Of a DNA stretch of 64,000 nucleotides, positions 46,390 to 57,559 are shown piece by piece (the stretch's first letter is position 1; each line of letters starts with the position of its first letter). The translations under genes and the position numbers were made by a program. The stretch is from positions 97,501 to 161,500 of the forward strand of contig JACVVK020000373.1 in NCBI GenBank assembly GCA_018292915.2, given 5' to 3'. The notes under the pieces are model-generated. The model was not told where the DNA came from, made no database searches, and was given only the letters and a program-made list of their open reading frames with translations. This stretch comes from Batillaria attramentaria. Taxonomy: Eukaryota > Mollusca > Gastropoda > Batillariidae.

Positions 46390-46770
46390 TTGAAAAAAAT
46401 TGGGACCAACACAAACCAACAGAACAGACAAATCTGTGAAACATGGGGAGACATTCAAGAGATTTTAGGCCCAGCAAATCGTTGGCCTCAAAATATCTGC
46501 ATATGCATGTGGACAAAACACCTCATCCACTGGCCAGGGATCATTCTGACCACTTTCATGTTCACAAACAGAATGAATCAAGACGTATTTATGGAATGGG
46601 TTGATCTCATGCACCTGTGCAGAGACCATGCAGCCCAACGCCTCTTCGGGACGCTTTTCCAAGCATTCAAGCAAGGCAGATACATCAAAGCAGTGCACAC
46701 ATTCGGCCTAATAAAAGGGCGATACGAATATCTAGATGGAACCCCACGAGTTTATGGGAGCAAATCCTAG
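46390..46770 (+). CDS. unidentified 126-aa ORF
   Basis: The only undamaged ORF in the 44-47 kb region. Features: ICETWGDIQEILGPANRWPQ, then WPGIILTTFMFTNRMNQDVF, then MEWVDLMHLCRDHAAQRLFG, then AFKQGRYIKAVHTFGLIKGR. Composition is protein-like (Trp, Met, aromatic and charged residues mixed, no low complexity). No signal peptide or membrane span. The upstream context has only broken frames, so the true N-terminus may be lost. Not recognised; possibly a viral or transposon protein. Confidence 0.4.
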   Translation: MKKIGTNTNQQNRQICETWGDIQEILGPANRWPQNICICMWTKHLIHWPGIILTTFMFTNRMNQDVFMEWVDLMHLCRDHAAQRLFGTLFQAFKQGRYIKAVHTFGLIKGRYEYLDGTPRVYGSKS

Positions 46771-47006
46771 AGAACCTGAAAAACAAATAGAACGACGACA
46801 GAGACGGAATTTAACACAAAGCAACACAATGGACAGCAAGAACAAGGAGCAACAGCACACTATCACGACAAAGAACGCACACGGCCCGCTAGGACAAAAG
46901 AGCAACCCCCCTCCCCTCCCTCCCGGCAACTAACAGATCCACTTAAACATGAAAGCAACCTACTCGACGCATTGAATAGTACACACTGCCAAGGCATCGA
47001 AGAAGG

Positions 47007-47178
47007 TGGGTGGGGTGGGTTTTTAGGTGTTTAACATCCTTTTCCACCAGATAAGGCTGATATCAAAGACGGGGTAACGAGAGAAAGGCCTGCACAAATA
47101 TTTGGCCCCAGCCAGGATTCGAACTCATGACCTGAGCATTGAGAGTCCAATGCTCTACCATTCGGCTACCCTGGCTCC
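47007..47178 (-). mobile_element. SINE family A, full length, with 12-bp target duplication
   Basis: Flanked by catcgaagaagg at 46995-47006 and 47179-47190. Head and body match 19995-20162 on the minus strand. Confidence 0.92.
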
Positions 47179-47199
47179 CATCGAAGAAGGCGGAACCAG

Positions 47200-48700
47200 A
47201 TAAAGAAAGAACAATCAGAATCAAACAACAAAAGAATAAAACGCACAAATGGGCACACAAAATGACACAATGAATAAGACATGCATTAACAGGCGCACAC
47301 AACGAAAATGGTGGTTGCTGACAAGCACTGACCAAGTGCGCACAGCACTAAACTAGTCGGAAACTCATAACAAATGTTAACCCACAAGAATGAAATACAA
47401 AGGAGTATGCGTAAGGCCGGCCTTACAGGCCTTTACATTGCAGGGTGCGTAGTGAACACACACCCCTTACACTCTGACAGCAAAAAGTAAAGTAGAGGAA
47501 TATATACATTGTACAAAATACATTTCAATTACTGCACAAAGCGTTCCCTTGATTGTAGTCCTGATGTCAAAGTCGGGGGTTGATCCATGCATGCATCTCG
47601 ATCCTGGATGCTGCTACAGCTCTGGTGACCTTCGACGGCTGTGACAAGACACAATTAAGCCAACACTATCATTCATGCCCTCACTGCCACTGATCAAGTT
47701 TACACTAAATGTTGACATATATTACAATGTACGGCATATAAACTACTTCAAACATTCTAGAATCTATTATATCAAACACGAACCACTCTTTCACAGGAGG
47801 CAGACATCAGATGTTACCCCAGGGTTGTCAGCATTGAGTAGTCCAGACTGGCTGCACAGCAAGGCCCCCTACAATTACAACAAGGAACGATTAGTACAAT
47901 CATCAGTTATCCTCTTCTGGCAATAATGGTACGATGTATATACATGCTTTTCTTTGACAAAAGAATCGATTAACTATAGGTTAAAATCTTTACGTCCGGC
48001 ATGCAGCAGAGATATTGCGACAATATGCATCACAGAAAACAAATTATGAGAACAATTAACCTTACGCTATCATCCTGTTTCCTCAAGTCCAAAGCAAGGG
48101 AAGCCGCCAGCACCGTCTGTCTGAAACATATGAGACTGTGCCAGAACGTGTTTTGTAAAGACCACCCAACTTTCAACCTTCATATCTCTTTTCATGTCCA
48201 TACTTAACAATTAAACTTTGGGTCTTTTTAAAGACCACAGTTTCAAAAGATAATGCAGAAAAAATTATTCTGAGAAATCTTTTCTATGTGGATATAAAAA
48301 CAAAAAGAAGTTCAAAATCCTTGTAAATCCCACCCTCAAGAAGTGGGACATTACAGGTGGCCACAGGAATGCATGTACTTCACTTTCTTACGCTTGTCTG
48401 ATGATTTTTTTCTTCTAAGATGTAAATAAAGCATGTTAAATTTGTTTGTTTCTTTTGTTGTGAGGAAAAAAATAAAATGTTATCTTTATAAAATTGAGTT
48501 TTATTGTATTGCATGACGATCGTAACGTGCCATGTCAAATCTGCGGCAGTGCGATAAGTTCGTCTGCTGCGGAACATTCAAGGTCTCTGAACTCAGAAAA
48601 CTAAGATCCAGCTTGAGAAATTCATCCTGGTCAAAAATTTGCTTGGTTTACACTGTGAGAAACTGTTACAATTAAAAAAAATGATAAACATTTTAGGCAG
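47200..48700. other. spacer, nothing recognised
   Basis: No exon-like open stretch with splice signals or named repeat. Confidence 0.5.
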
Positions 48701-48718
48701 ATATTTTCATGTCAAACT

Positions 48719-49152
48719 GTTGCGATCGACCAATCGCCGATTTCTGGAAAATGCGTGACTTTCTTTTTGCGGTCCTGTTCTGAAATGTCGCCATTTTTTA
48801 CCCTAACCCTTTGCGGCTATTGGTTTTCTCAAAGATGGTGCCTAAGAGGAGAGAAGGTGAGTATAGTGATTTATGTCAGGATAGTTTTGAGTGTTGCGAT
48901 CGACCACATGTTACGATCGATCAGTGATTAGGCCCCTTAAGCATTATTTTGACCTGTGGTTTGATTTTCGTCCACTCTGTGAGTAAATGTAATGCACGGA
49001 GGACTTTGTTTTGGACATCCATCATTGCGTTGGCTGTTCAATCGGTTTTGTTTGAAGAAAATCCTGCAGTGGACATAACGAGAATTTATGTCCAAGTTGC
49101 GTTCGCGCGTGTATGGTATTACTGTTGGCTCATGTCAACGTTGCGATCGGCA
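48719..49152. promoter_or_regulatory. cluster of GTTGCGATCGACC-type motifs
   Basis: GTTGCGATCGACCA at 48719-48732 and 48893-48906, gttacgatcgatca at 48910-48923, gttgcgatcggca at 49140-49152. The cluster surrounds the first exon of the small gene at 48835. The CGATCG core is palindromic. Function unknown. Confidence 0.4.
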
Positions 49153-49955
49153 TCGCAAATAAACGATTACGAATTCATCGTTTAACGATCATATTGTTTG
49201 GGTTATAGGTGTGCTGACAGACGAAATTCATGCAATTTAGGAAAAAAACAAAACAGATGGTGTTTGAACCATACAAGTTCTTTAATTCGCCATTTGCTTG
49301 CTCGATCGAAACAGTAGGCCATTTGGACATAGGTTATCAGTCTAGTTCTGTTTACTTGCAAAATATTCACAATTATTGGGAGTCAGTAGTTATGAAACAA
49401 TAGGAATAATATTCCGGTGAGGAAAATCTTTGTTTTCGGCACCTTGACTAGCTGCTGTGTTGATTAGTTAGTAATTTCAACGCCAGGATAAATTTTTTTC
49501 GGCCCACGTGTTGGGATAGAACTAGATTTTTTTTTTACCAGACTTTGTAATTTAATTTCATACGTTGGAGGGAGGGGGGTGGGGTGTGGAAACTGATCTT
49601 CACCCAGGATCACAATAGATTAGTCATAAATACTGTAAGCTGCATTACAGGTGAATGCACTGTTTTGCATATATCAAAAATAGCATGCAGCAATAACTGC
49701 TATTACTGTATTAGTGCCAGTAAAGTTGTACTGATCTGGGCATGGGCTTGTTTCTTTTTGTTCCAAGTCAAGGAGGTAGATGCAGTGCACCAGGAGGTGC
49801 AGGTGCAGTTCATGGCGCGACAGGGGCCGCTGGTTTACTGGGACAGACTGGATGAATCCTGGGAAACATTCCAATCCTTCCAGGACAACAGCAGGAGAGT
49901 TGACATCAAACTCAATGAAACTAGAGAGGCAAAAGCCTCCATGGCTCCCTTGTGA
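48835..49955 (+). CDS. small two-exon ORF truncated by a repeat element
   Basis: Exon 1 48835-48856 (MVPKRRE, donor GAAG|gtgagt) joins exon 2 49768-49955 (acceptor ttgttccaag) in phase 1. Exon 2 reads VKEVDAVHQEVQVQFMARQG, then PLVYWDRLDESWETFQSFQD, then NSRRVDIKLNETREAKASMAPL and stop. About 70 aa, acidic/basic mix, beta-strand-like with a conserved-looking YWDRLDESW. The style recalls short C-terminal modules of invertebrate transposon-related proteins, but I cannot name a family. The last residues and stop are contributed by the element at 49942-51014. Confidence 0.45.
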
Positions 49956-50916
49956 CAAGGGTCAAGGTCATTCACAAGTGTATGTTTGTAAAGCTCTTAT
50001 CACTATCATCACGGCAAGTAAAGTGTCTCTGGCGTTCCAAGTTCCTGGCAATATTACAATTTTCCCCCAAACAGTTTGTATGGCCCTTGGGCCAAGGTCA
50101 TTCAAACGAGATCACATCAATGTCTATTATTATGCCAAGTTTGACGCCTCTAGTATTTGTAGTTCCTCTGAAAACGGCAATGTTAAAATTCACAACAGAC
50201 AGCGTTAATGACCTTGACCTTCAGTCAAGGTCATTCAAAAAGGTAGGTCTCATTGCAGTCTATCATCATGGCCTGTTTGGTGCCTCAACTGTTTGTTGTT
50301 TCAGAGAAAATGCCAAGGTTAAAGCTTCCCCAAAACAGCTTGCATGGCCTTGACCTTGACTAAAAGTCATTGAACACAGGTATGTCAGTGAAGGTGTTGC
50401 CAATGTCTATCATCATGCAAAGTTTGATACTTCTGGTTCTTCCAGATTCTGAAAAAATGCAAATGTAAAATTTCCAAACAGACTGCTTTAATGACCTTGA
50501 CCTTGGGTCAAGGTCATTTAAAATGATATGTGTGCATAGGTCTTATCACTGTCTATCAGCACGCCAAGTTTGGCGCCTCTGCTGTTTGTTATTTCTGAGA
50601 AAATGCCAATGTTAAGGTTTCACAAAAATAGCTTGTATGGCCTTGACCTTGACACAAGGCCATTGAATACATGTATATCTGTAAAGTTCTGATCAATGTC
50701 TATCATCATGCAAAGTTTCAAACTTCTGGTCTTTGTAGATTCCGTGAAAATGCCAATGTAAAATTTTCAAACAGACAGCGTTAGTGACCTTGACCTTGAG
50801 TCAAGGTCATTCAAAATGATACGTTTTGAAAGGTCTTATGGTTGTCTATCAGCACGCCAAGTTTGGTGTCTCTGCTGTTTGTAGTTTCTGAGAAAACGAC
50901 AACGTTAAAGTTTTCT

Positions 50917-50954
<38 letters not shown>

Positions 50955-51014
50955 ACAGACAGACAGACGACGGAGGGCTATTATATAGACTCCCATTGTT
51001 ACACAAGGGAGCCA
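49942..51014. mobile_element. 1.07-kb TIR element made of tandem 130-150-bp units
   Basis: Perfect 13-bp inverted ends TGGCTCCCTTGTG (49942-49954; inverse 51002-51014). The interior consists of about seven alternating units, each beginning with a form of TGACCTTGAC...TCAAGGTCATT. Exact TCAAGGTCA occurs at 49962, 50225, 50508 and 50801. The right end holds (AC)n, (GACA)n and gactcccattgtt. No ORF; non-autonomous. No target duplication seen. Confidence 0.8.
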
Positions 51015-51104
51015 AAAATGTCAAACCGCAGAAGGCAACTTTTTGATGTCACTGAACTCTAAACAATCCCTTTTCTGTTTATTGCTGCATCTACAATGTC
51101 CATT

Positions 51105-51340
51105 GGTTACCTTCAACATGATTGTCATGTCTTTATGTCCGCTGTAATATGTTACCTTCAACATGAATCTCTATCATTACTACTGAATGTGTTTTATGCA
51201 GTCTTTATTGTTTCAATTAAAACATGCAAGTAGGCAGAAACATCAAATTTCATTTGGTCATGTGTTTTTTTTTTTGTTCATTTCAACATTCATACGAAGG
51301 GAAACATTATGTCCAATCGCAAAATGTTACCTTCAACATG
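51105..51340. repeat. three exact copies of GTTACCTTCAACATG
   Basis: 15-mers at 51106-51120, 51151-51165 and 51326-51340, the last two shortly after tatgtccg/tatgtcca. Not a tandem array. Nature unknown. Confidence 0.6.
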
Positions 51341-51349
51341 GGGAAAGTA

Positions 51350-52290
51350 GTAAACAACGATTTCTAAATGCAAAAGTGCGCATTTTGTGGGTTTCAGTTG
51401 TAACAAAGGATACATTAAATAAATTAAGAAATAAACTGGTGATGGTATTAGCTTATTTTTCATTGCTTGGAAAATGAAACATTGACATGCGGTTGGATGC
51501 AACGGTGGACATAGATAATCATAGTCTCATTGAAGTTATAAGTTTTGTTTTACCTTGTTTTCAATTATTTCAAGTTACTTGGTTTAGAAGTCTTGTAATA
51601 AAACTGTTTTTGATCTAATCTGTTTTTGCATTTCATCATTGTTGGTGAAACTTTATGTCCCATGTTACATCCGACATGGCCTCGGTTTGCACCATAAAAT
51701 GACATTTTCTCATTAATGCTGAACAGAGTTATCTTTTTACTTCTTGAATAACATGCACAAAACATTGTTTGTTCAAACATTAGATTGGCAAACATTTTGG
51801 GTTGGTTTCATTTTTCACTGAGATGTCCCACTTTTTGGTGGCACCTTCTGGCACAGTCTCATATACATGTATTCAGAAGAACAAAAAATTGTTAGTTTTT
51901 GCAATCATGAAGTATGCAACAAGAATTCAATGAAAGTAACAACTATGTATCCAGTAATTTTCATTTAAATTTTATTTATTAAATTAATGTTTCATCATAT
52001 CTCTGATGCAATTTTAAGAGCACTTCACTTGACCAGATATCCCTTCCAAAATGTTCCAGAATATGAGATGTGGAATTCATTTCCCATAATGATCATATAC
52101 TGTACCATGGAAATAACAATCAGCAATGGTATACATGAAACATGTATCTTAAATTCAAAACTATGACAATAAACCAATTAAAAGGTCAGAGTACAAAGTG
52201 TTCACTTTAGCTGTCATCTGTTCAATGAACAATTACTTATGATGCATCTCTGTCACAATAATTAATTTAAATTGTACTAATAGTAAAATA
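51350..52290. other. spacer, nothing recognised
   Basis: AT-rich; could include the 3' UTR of the minus-strand exon that ends at 52291. Confidence 0.4.
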
Positions 52291-52436
52291 TCACGTCAGA
52301 CAGACAGATTTTGAAATTATTCCACCGAGTACATACTGAACCACAGCCAGCCTGTAATGACTTGCAGCCTGCAGGTCAGGGCAGTCTCTCTCAGGTGAAA
52401 CACTGATCTGGACAGGGAGGAGGGGACTGAGGGAAT
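52291..52436 (-). CDS. candidate terminal exon, unidentified gene
   Basis: Acceptor cacacctgctccag, then SLSPLLPVQISVSPERDCPD and LQAASHYRLAVVQYVLGGII to SKSVCLT and TGA. Incoming phase 1. The composition is protein-like, but there is no partner exon that I can join with certainty. Confidence 0.35.
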
Positions 52437-52439
52437 CTG

Positions 52440-55010
52440 GAGCAGGTGTGGGTAAGGGATCAAAGGGACATGGGGGAGGGTGGGGTTGATGGTGTGGAGG
52501 GTGGGAGGTAGACAGAAAGATCCAAGAGGGAGTTGAGAGCAAGAACGAGAGAGAGAGATCCGAGAGATCACAATTAAAATCAGCATAACTATGGGAAGGA
52601 AAGGGGAAGTCCCATCGTTCATACCCACAGGGCAAAGCTGCCAGTCACGCCATGTCGGGGAGATATGGAATTTGTCTAGACCCGTATTCCAACATATCTC
52701 AGATAGTAATCTTGGAATAGTCACATTTAAAATAGGGGAGTGATCCAGCACTTTCAAAAGCCAAACGAGCAAATATCAATATGCCAGAGAGAAATGCTGG
52801 ATAGATATTAAATTTTTAACAAAACAGACGCTGGCCTTAAGAAACTTTATCGCACTTAAAAAGTTTTAGAATTTAGCAACTTTTTTTCGCTGTTACACAT
52901 GACTGCAGACTGGCAACAGCTGGTGACCAACTAAATGTGACGGAGCATGGAAAAACATGGATAAAGTGCCAAAAACATTTTGAGCTCTATTTTTTAAAAA
53001 GTCATCTTTAATTTTGTGAAATATCCCCTCCTCCCCCAAATCCCTCCGACAAAAAGAAACAAGAAACAGATCTCTTTAGCTATCAATTTCTGCAACTGCA
53101 AAGGAAAATTGCCTGAATGAGCATGTAGTGATGATCAACTTCATTTCTGACCTAGCCCCAAAACAGTTACTTATAGCAACTTCACCTTGGCTGTCACATG
53201 GCCAGTCACAACTGCAAGCAAAATTTCAGTTGTCTGGTTGTAGATTTAAAGATGCAGCAAAAAAACGAATAAATAAAAAATAAGTTTATCATGCACTGAA
53301 GCAAATTAAGAGAATTAGTTTATCATGCAGTAATGCGGACAAGAGAACAGTGAAGAAAAAAATAAAATTTTAGACAGAATGAGTTTATTATGCAGCAAAA
53401 AAGAGTGAGTGAGTTATTTACAGCTAAACGCCGTGCAAGCAGCAGCAAGGAAGAGAATGAGTTTGTCATGCATTGAAGCAAAAAAGAGAATGAGTTAAAA
53501 TAGAGAGAAAAAAGGTGTCATACATGCAGCCCTGACAAGCAAACTGAACCTAGTGAAATGCATGCCTCAACATGCAGAAATGTTTCAAGTTACATGTAAT
53601 TTGTAACTTGTGACAAGACATGGGAAAAACTGGGCTAGAGTGACCAGGAAAGCATTTTACAATTATATGCACCCTGAATAATCTTGAAATGCAAATGTTG
53701 AAATACATGTACCAATCTCTTTAAGGGAAAAAAAACTGACGTGTGAATTTTGAAATATAAATTTGAAACACAAATGTTGACCCCTCAAGCATGAAAAAAA
53801 ACAAACAATTTAAACCATGAATTTGAATCAGCTTATACATGTACAATACAGAGTTTGGATCAAAGCTGTTACTGGTCACCTTTGCACGGTTTTTCTCACA
53901 TTTCAGAAACTGCTGCAGTCTGCCTGCTGGAAAGGTACACTTTTCAGCAGATACCCTGCAACACTAAAAGACGTTACTGCAACACTGTTAGAAAAACAGA
54001 AACAAACAGCACTAAGTCCCTATAAAACTGTAATGTTAGCTATGGCCAATGATGAATTACCAGCGCGCCGGAGGGAGGTTGGGTCGTGGACTCTTCCCCA
54101 GTGGGGCAGCACATGTGCGCACACCGGAATGCGCCTGGGGTGTGCCATCCCATGGTCTCTCCCAGCACAACACCTCACTGCACGAGGGAGGCCGCCACTG
54201 GCCAGATCTCCCTGCCGCCCACGGTCAGTCCCCTCTCCCTTCCTTCCCGCTCCTCTGCCTTGCCCAGCATCCACACTCTGGGTCGATCCTGGTGGCCCAC
54301 CTTCCTCATTGTCCCGCAACCAATGGAACCATGCCCCACCAGTGGAAGGAATCAGTACTGCAGTTGTGCCGCACTGACTTGATGGCGACAGAGTCCCTTG
54401 TCCCCCAGAAAGGGGACTTTTGGGCTGTGCACCCCTTTCCAGGGTTCCAGCATTCCTTTCATCCAGTATGTGTGTGCTTAGCAGCCTAATTGAACTACCA
54501 GACAACTCACAAAACCAATACTATAGTTTTACTGCACACTCCACTCAACACAAAAGCTGTACCACACACAGTCATGGGTTGATGAATGAGAGAGGGTAGG
54601 ATGCATGCCTTACCTTTTTTGTATCATCCCCTAACAGTACATGAGACAACAGTACAGAGTGCATGTGCAGTAAAGCTACAGCAATGACTTCATAAGCATA
54701 CACCAGATTGTGCTGGAGACAGTGATTTCAAAACGAGCATCATATACTTTTACTGCACGTAACGTTTTTGGGAATCTTTTCTAGGCTTTGATTGCCTGCC
54801 TTTGAACCCACTTCATGAGGGAGAAACCTATCTATAAAAAATAGTTGCCGCCTAAATGGTTATGTGTGGACTCACTCTTATAAAGAACCTGTCTTTGTAA
54901 CTCATATTAATGATAATGATTAGCTCTTCTATAGCATATGGTCAGCCAAGTGAGCTCAGCTCAAGGCACAAATAATAAACACCAAACCATGGAAACACAT
55001 TAAATACATG
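52440..55010. other. spacer or intron with dispersed repeats
   Basis: Contains gagtttatcatgca.t.aagc repeated loosely at 53280-53480 and the GC-rich repeat at 54080-54480. No exon recognised. Confidence 0.45.
54080..54480 (-). repeat. GC-rich dispersed repeat, inverted relative of 58385-58745
   Basis: On the minus strand: cccaaaagtcccctttctgg, then ttccactggtgggg, then gtgttgtgctgggagagacc and atgggatggcacaccccagg. The same order occurs on the plus strand at 58385-58745. Long open frames here reflect GC content. Confidence 0.75.
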
Positions 55011-55014
55011 TTAA

Positions 55015-55209
55015 CAGGGATGCACATTTTCCACAGCTTCTATAGGACAAAGTGTCCTGGAAACAGCAAAGTGATAGGACACAGTGTCCTGGCCACTTAG
55101 TGGCAAAACAAATTTGAATAGGACAAATGTCCACTTGAGGCAGGAAAAATAGGACATTTGAAATTTTTACAGGTCAATGTCCTGGGACCTACTTAAATGT
55201 GCAACCCTG
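55015..55209. mobile_element. 195-bp hAT-like MITE
   Basis: Ends CAGGGATGCACATTT and, inverted, CAGGGTTGCACATTT. Flanks catgttaa and catgtaca agree in six of eight bases. The interior repeats aggaca(a)agtgtcct palindromes. Confidence 0.78.
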
Positions 55210-55602
55210 CATGTACATTGTACCTCCAACATGAGGAACCTAAAAACTCCAAACGACTTGTACATGTATTTGTTTGGTGTAGTGAATGAGAGAGAGTGAA
55301 AGAGAGAGGGGGGGGGGGGAATTTAAGGCTTAAAGCCTTGCACCAACCACGCGAATGAAGTAAACGATGCAGGGATGTAAAGGGATGTTGGAAAGCATAG
55401 AGTGAAGAAGCAAGAGGATGAGAATGAAGCAAGCAATGCAGAGATTCAACAGATCTTCAAGAAGTTTTGCAAAATAACGTCCACAAATCATGCCAAGCTG
55501 TACAGCAACAATCGGCATGATTGATACAGCATTTGTGGAGGAGGAAACTTGGTGATGAAATCAAGGGATATTAGAAAACATAAATGAAGTCCTTAATGAC
55601 TA

Positions 55603-55708
55603 TTACATGCTGGCAAAAGAGGGATCTCTGAGTACTATCGGTTCAAACATTTCAGTTCTGCATTCCTCACAGTCTGGCTGAATGATTCTAACGGTCACTT
55701 TACTGGAC
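55603..55708 (-). CDS. candidate terminal exon, unidentified gene
   Basis: Acceptor aaattttcag, then SSKVTVRIIQPDCEECRTEM and FEPIVLRDPSFASM with TAA at 55603-55605. Incoming phase 2. CEEC and charged residues in order look like real protein. No family recognised. Confidence 0.4.
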
Positions 55709-55792
55709 CTGAAAATTTATCCAGTTTTGATAACATGAGTGAGCCGTGCCAGCAACAAATACAATTTGACAGCTACCATGCAGTTCACAATG

Positions 55793-55793
55793 G

Positions 55794-55854
<61 letters not shown>
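55793..55854. repeat. (GT)n microsatellite
   Basis: About 30 GT units. Confidence 0.97.
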
Positions 55855-55857
<3 letters not shown>

Positions 55858-56039
55858 TTCCCAATCAAATCTTTCAAATTTGTAGCAAACTCTTGATGTT
55901 CATCAAACTTGGCACAGTGTGCTTAGCATTTTTATTCTGCCTCAATAACTTTCTGTTAACCCTATGCTCTACAATCTTTCTTTTCCCTTTTTTAAATTTA
56001 TTTATTTATTTACTGGAACATTTTCTGTTTTGTCAAAGG

Positions 56040-56840
56040 CTGCTGAAGAAAGGACAACTCCTGGAATGCCACTTTTTTTTTTCTGTTCTTTCTTGTGCAC
56101 CTGAACTCCATGCAATGGTCCTCCAGTAGTATTCCTCCCCGGTCATGAGTGGAATCTACGAAGGTTTCTGAAGTCAGGACAATTTCTGTAATGCCCCCCT
56201 TCCCCTTTTTTTTTTTTTTTTTGCACCTGCTGAACTCCATGCAATTGTCCTCCAGTAGTATTCCTCCCCGGTCATGAGTGGAATCTACGAAGGTTGCTGA
56301 AGTCAGGACAATTTCTGTAATGCCCACTTTTTTTTTCTTTTCTTTTTTTTGCACCTGAACTCCATGCAATTGTCCTCCAGCAGTATTCCTCCCCGGTCAT
56401 GGGTGGAATCTACGAAGGTTGCTGAAGTCAGGACAATCTCTATAACGCCCTTTTTTTTTTTCTTTTTTGCACCTGAACTCCATGCAATGGCCCTCCAGCA
56501 GTATTCCTCCCCGGTCATGAGTGGAATCTACGAAGGTTGCTGAAGTCAGGACAATTTCTGTAATGCCCCCCCCCCCTTTTTTTTTTTTTTTTTTTGCACC
56601 TTAACTCCATGCAATGGTCCTCCAGTGGTATTCCTCCCCGGCCATGAGTAGAATCCACGAAGGTTGCTGAAGTCAGGACAATTACTGTAAGCCCCCCCCC
56701 CCCTTTTTTTTTTCTTTTTTGTTGTTGTTTTTGTGCATCTGAACTCCATGTGATATTCCTCCAGTTGCATTCCTCCCCGGTCATGAGTGGAATCCACGAA
56801 GGTCACTGGAGCCAGGGCAGTTTTGGTTATGGACAATGAT
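56040..56840 (-). repeat. tandem array of SINE family B 3' tails, about 7 units
   Basis: Units of about 115-130 bp: gctgaagtcaggacaatttc, a C/T homopolymer, gcacctgaactccatgcaat, then cctccccggtcatgagtgga. Read on the minus strand each unit is the last 100 or so bases of the SINE at 34274-34773, including its A tail. Units have diverged individually. Confidence 0.8.
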
Positions 56841-56890
56841 AATGGGCAAACCAGGACTGGTCCTAGATACCTGTGGTGCCAGCACAGTGA

Positions 56891-57080
56891 ATTTCATATC
56901 TTCTACAAATCTTTGTGTTAAATGCCAATCTGACACTTTTCTGTTATCAAATGTACTAGACCATCCTTTCTGAGGTCAACTAGTGATTTCATATCTTTTA
57001 CAAATCTTTGCGTTTCATGCCAATCTGAAACTTTTCTGCTATCAAATGTACTTGACCATCCTTTCTGAGGTCAGCTAGTG
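56891..57080. repeat. 95-bp tandem duplication
   Basis: 56891-56985 and 56986-57080 start atttcatatctt.tacaaatc and end cctttctgaggtca.ctagtg, about 90% alike by eye. Confidence 0.9.
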
Positions 57081-57186
57081 AGGCAACTGAAAACAGGCAC
57101 TGCAAAAATTTTCTGTAAAGAGAAAAATTTAAGAAAGGAAGGTGAAACCCTTTATTTATGTTGTTGGTGTTGGTTGTGGTAATATG

Positions 57187-57187
57187 T

Positions 57188-57222
<35 letters not shown>
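57187..57222. repeat. (GT)n microsatellite
   Basis: About 17 GT units with two CG interruptions. Confidence 0.95.
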
Positions 57223-57559
57223 ACTGAACTAAGCCAACACCACTGGGAAACGTAGTGGAAAGCAGAGTCATATTGGCCTAATGTCTAGTGGCAACAAATG
57301 GCCATTGCAGAACATGCTGACAGTAGAGAATATTTCAGAGGACAGGGGGTAGGGGCGAGGAAGGGGGGAGGGGGAGAGAAGGAGCGGGGAGGGAAAATGT
57401 ATATCAATGTTGACCTACACAAAGAGACAACTAATGCCCGCCCTTTCCTTTTGTTTTTAAAAGAAAAATGTAAAGTTTTATTGCATGTATGTGCAAGTCA
57501 GTGGACAGGCAGTGAGGAGCAGAGTTAAGTTTAAATAGGGAAACAGGGATTACATGCAG

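Larger units (their letters stand above)
43980..46950 (+). other. unrecognised coding-like region with internal duplications
   Basis: AC-rich plus-strand sequence unlike its surroundings. A module including agaaccaaccagccaactc, then gcgaagattgagcac and aatggaaaaccgaagg, occurs near 44671-44770, 45136-45222 and 45963-46050. A second module (caactctccatccaagtctc, then aaagagatatca.ttgatgacatcc) occurs near 44400-44470 and 44940-45000. In places the frames read like protein, for example RQLRKHLPKAVRAAEASPRE near 45370-45420. Stops and shifts break this up, so it is probably a decayed mobile or endogenous viral sequence with local duplications. I cannot name a family. Confidence 0.4.

Noticed and set aside
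54020..54505. Overlapping long open frames on both strands (up to 186 codons)
   Set aside because: They fall within a GC-rich dispersed repeat that recurs inverted at 58.4-58.7 kb; no splice or start context.
56010..56836. Repeated minus-strand frames with STHDRGGILLEDHC-like units
   Set aside because: They come from the SINE-tail tandem array and are interrupted by homopolymers.
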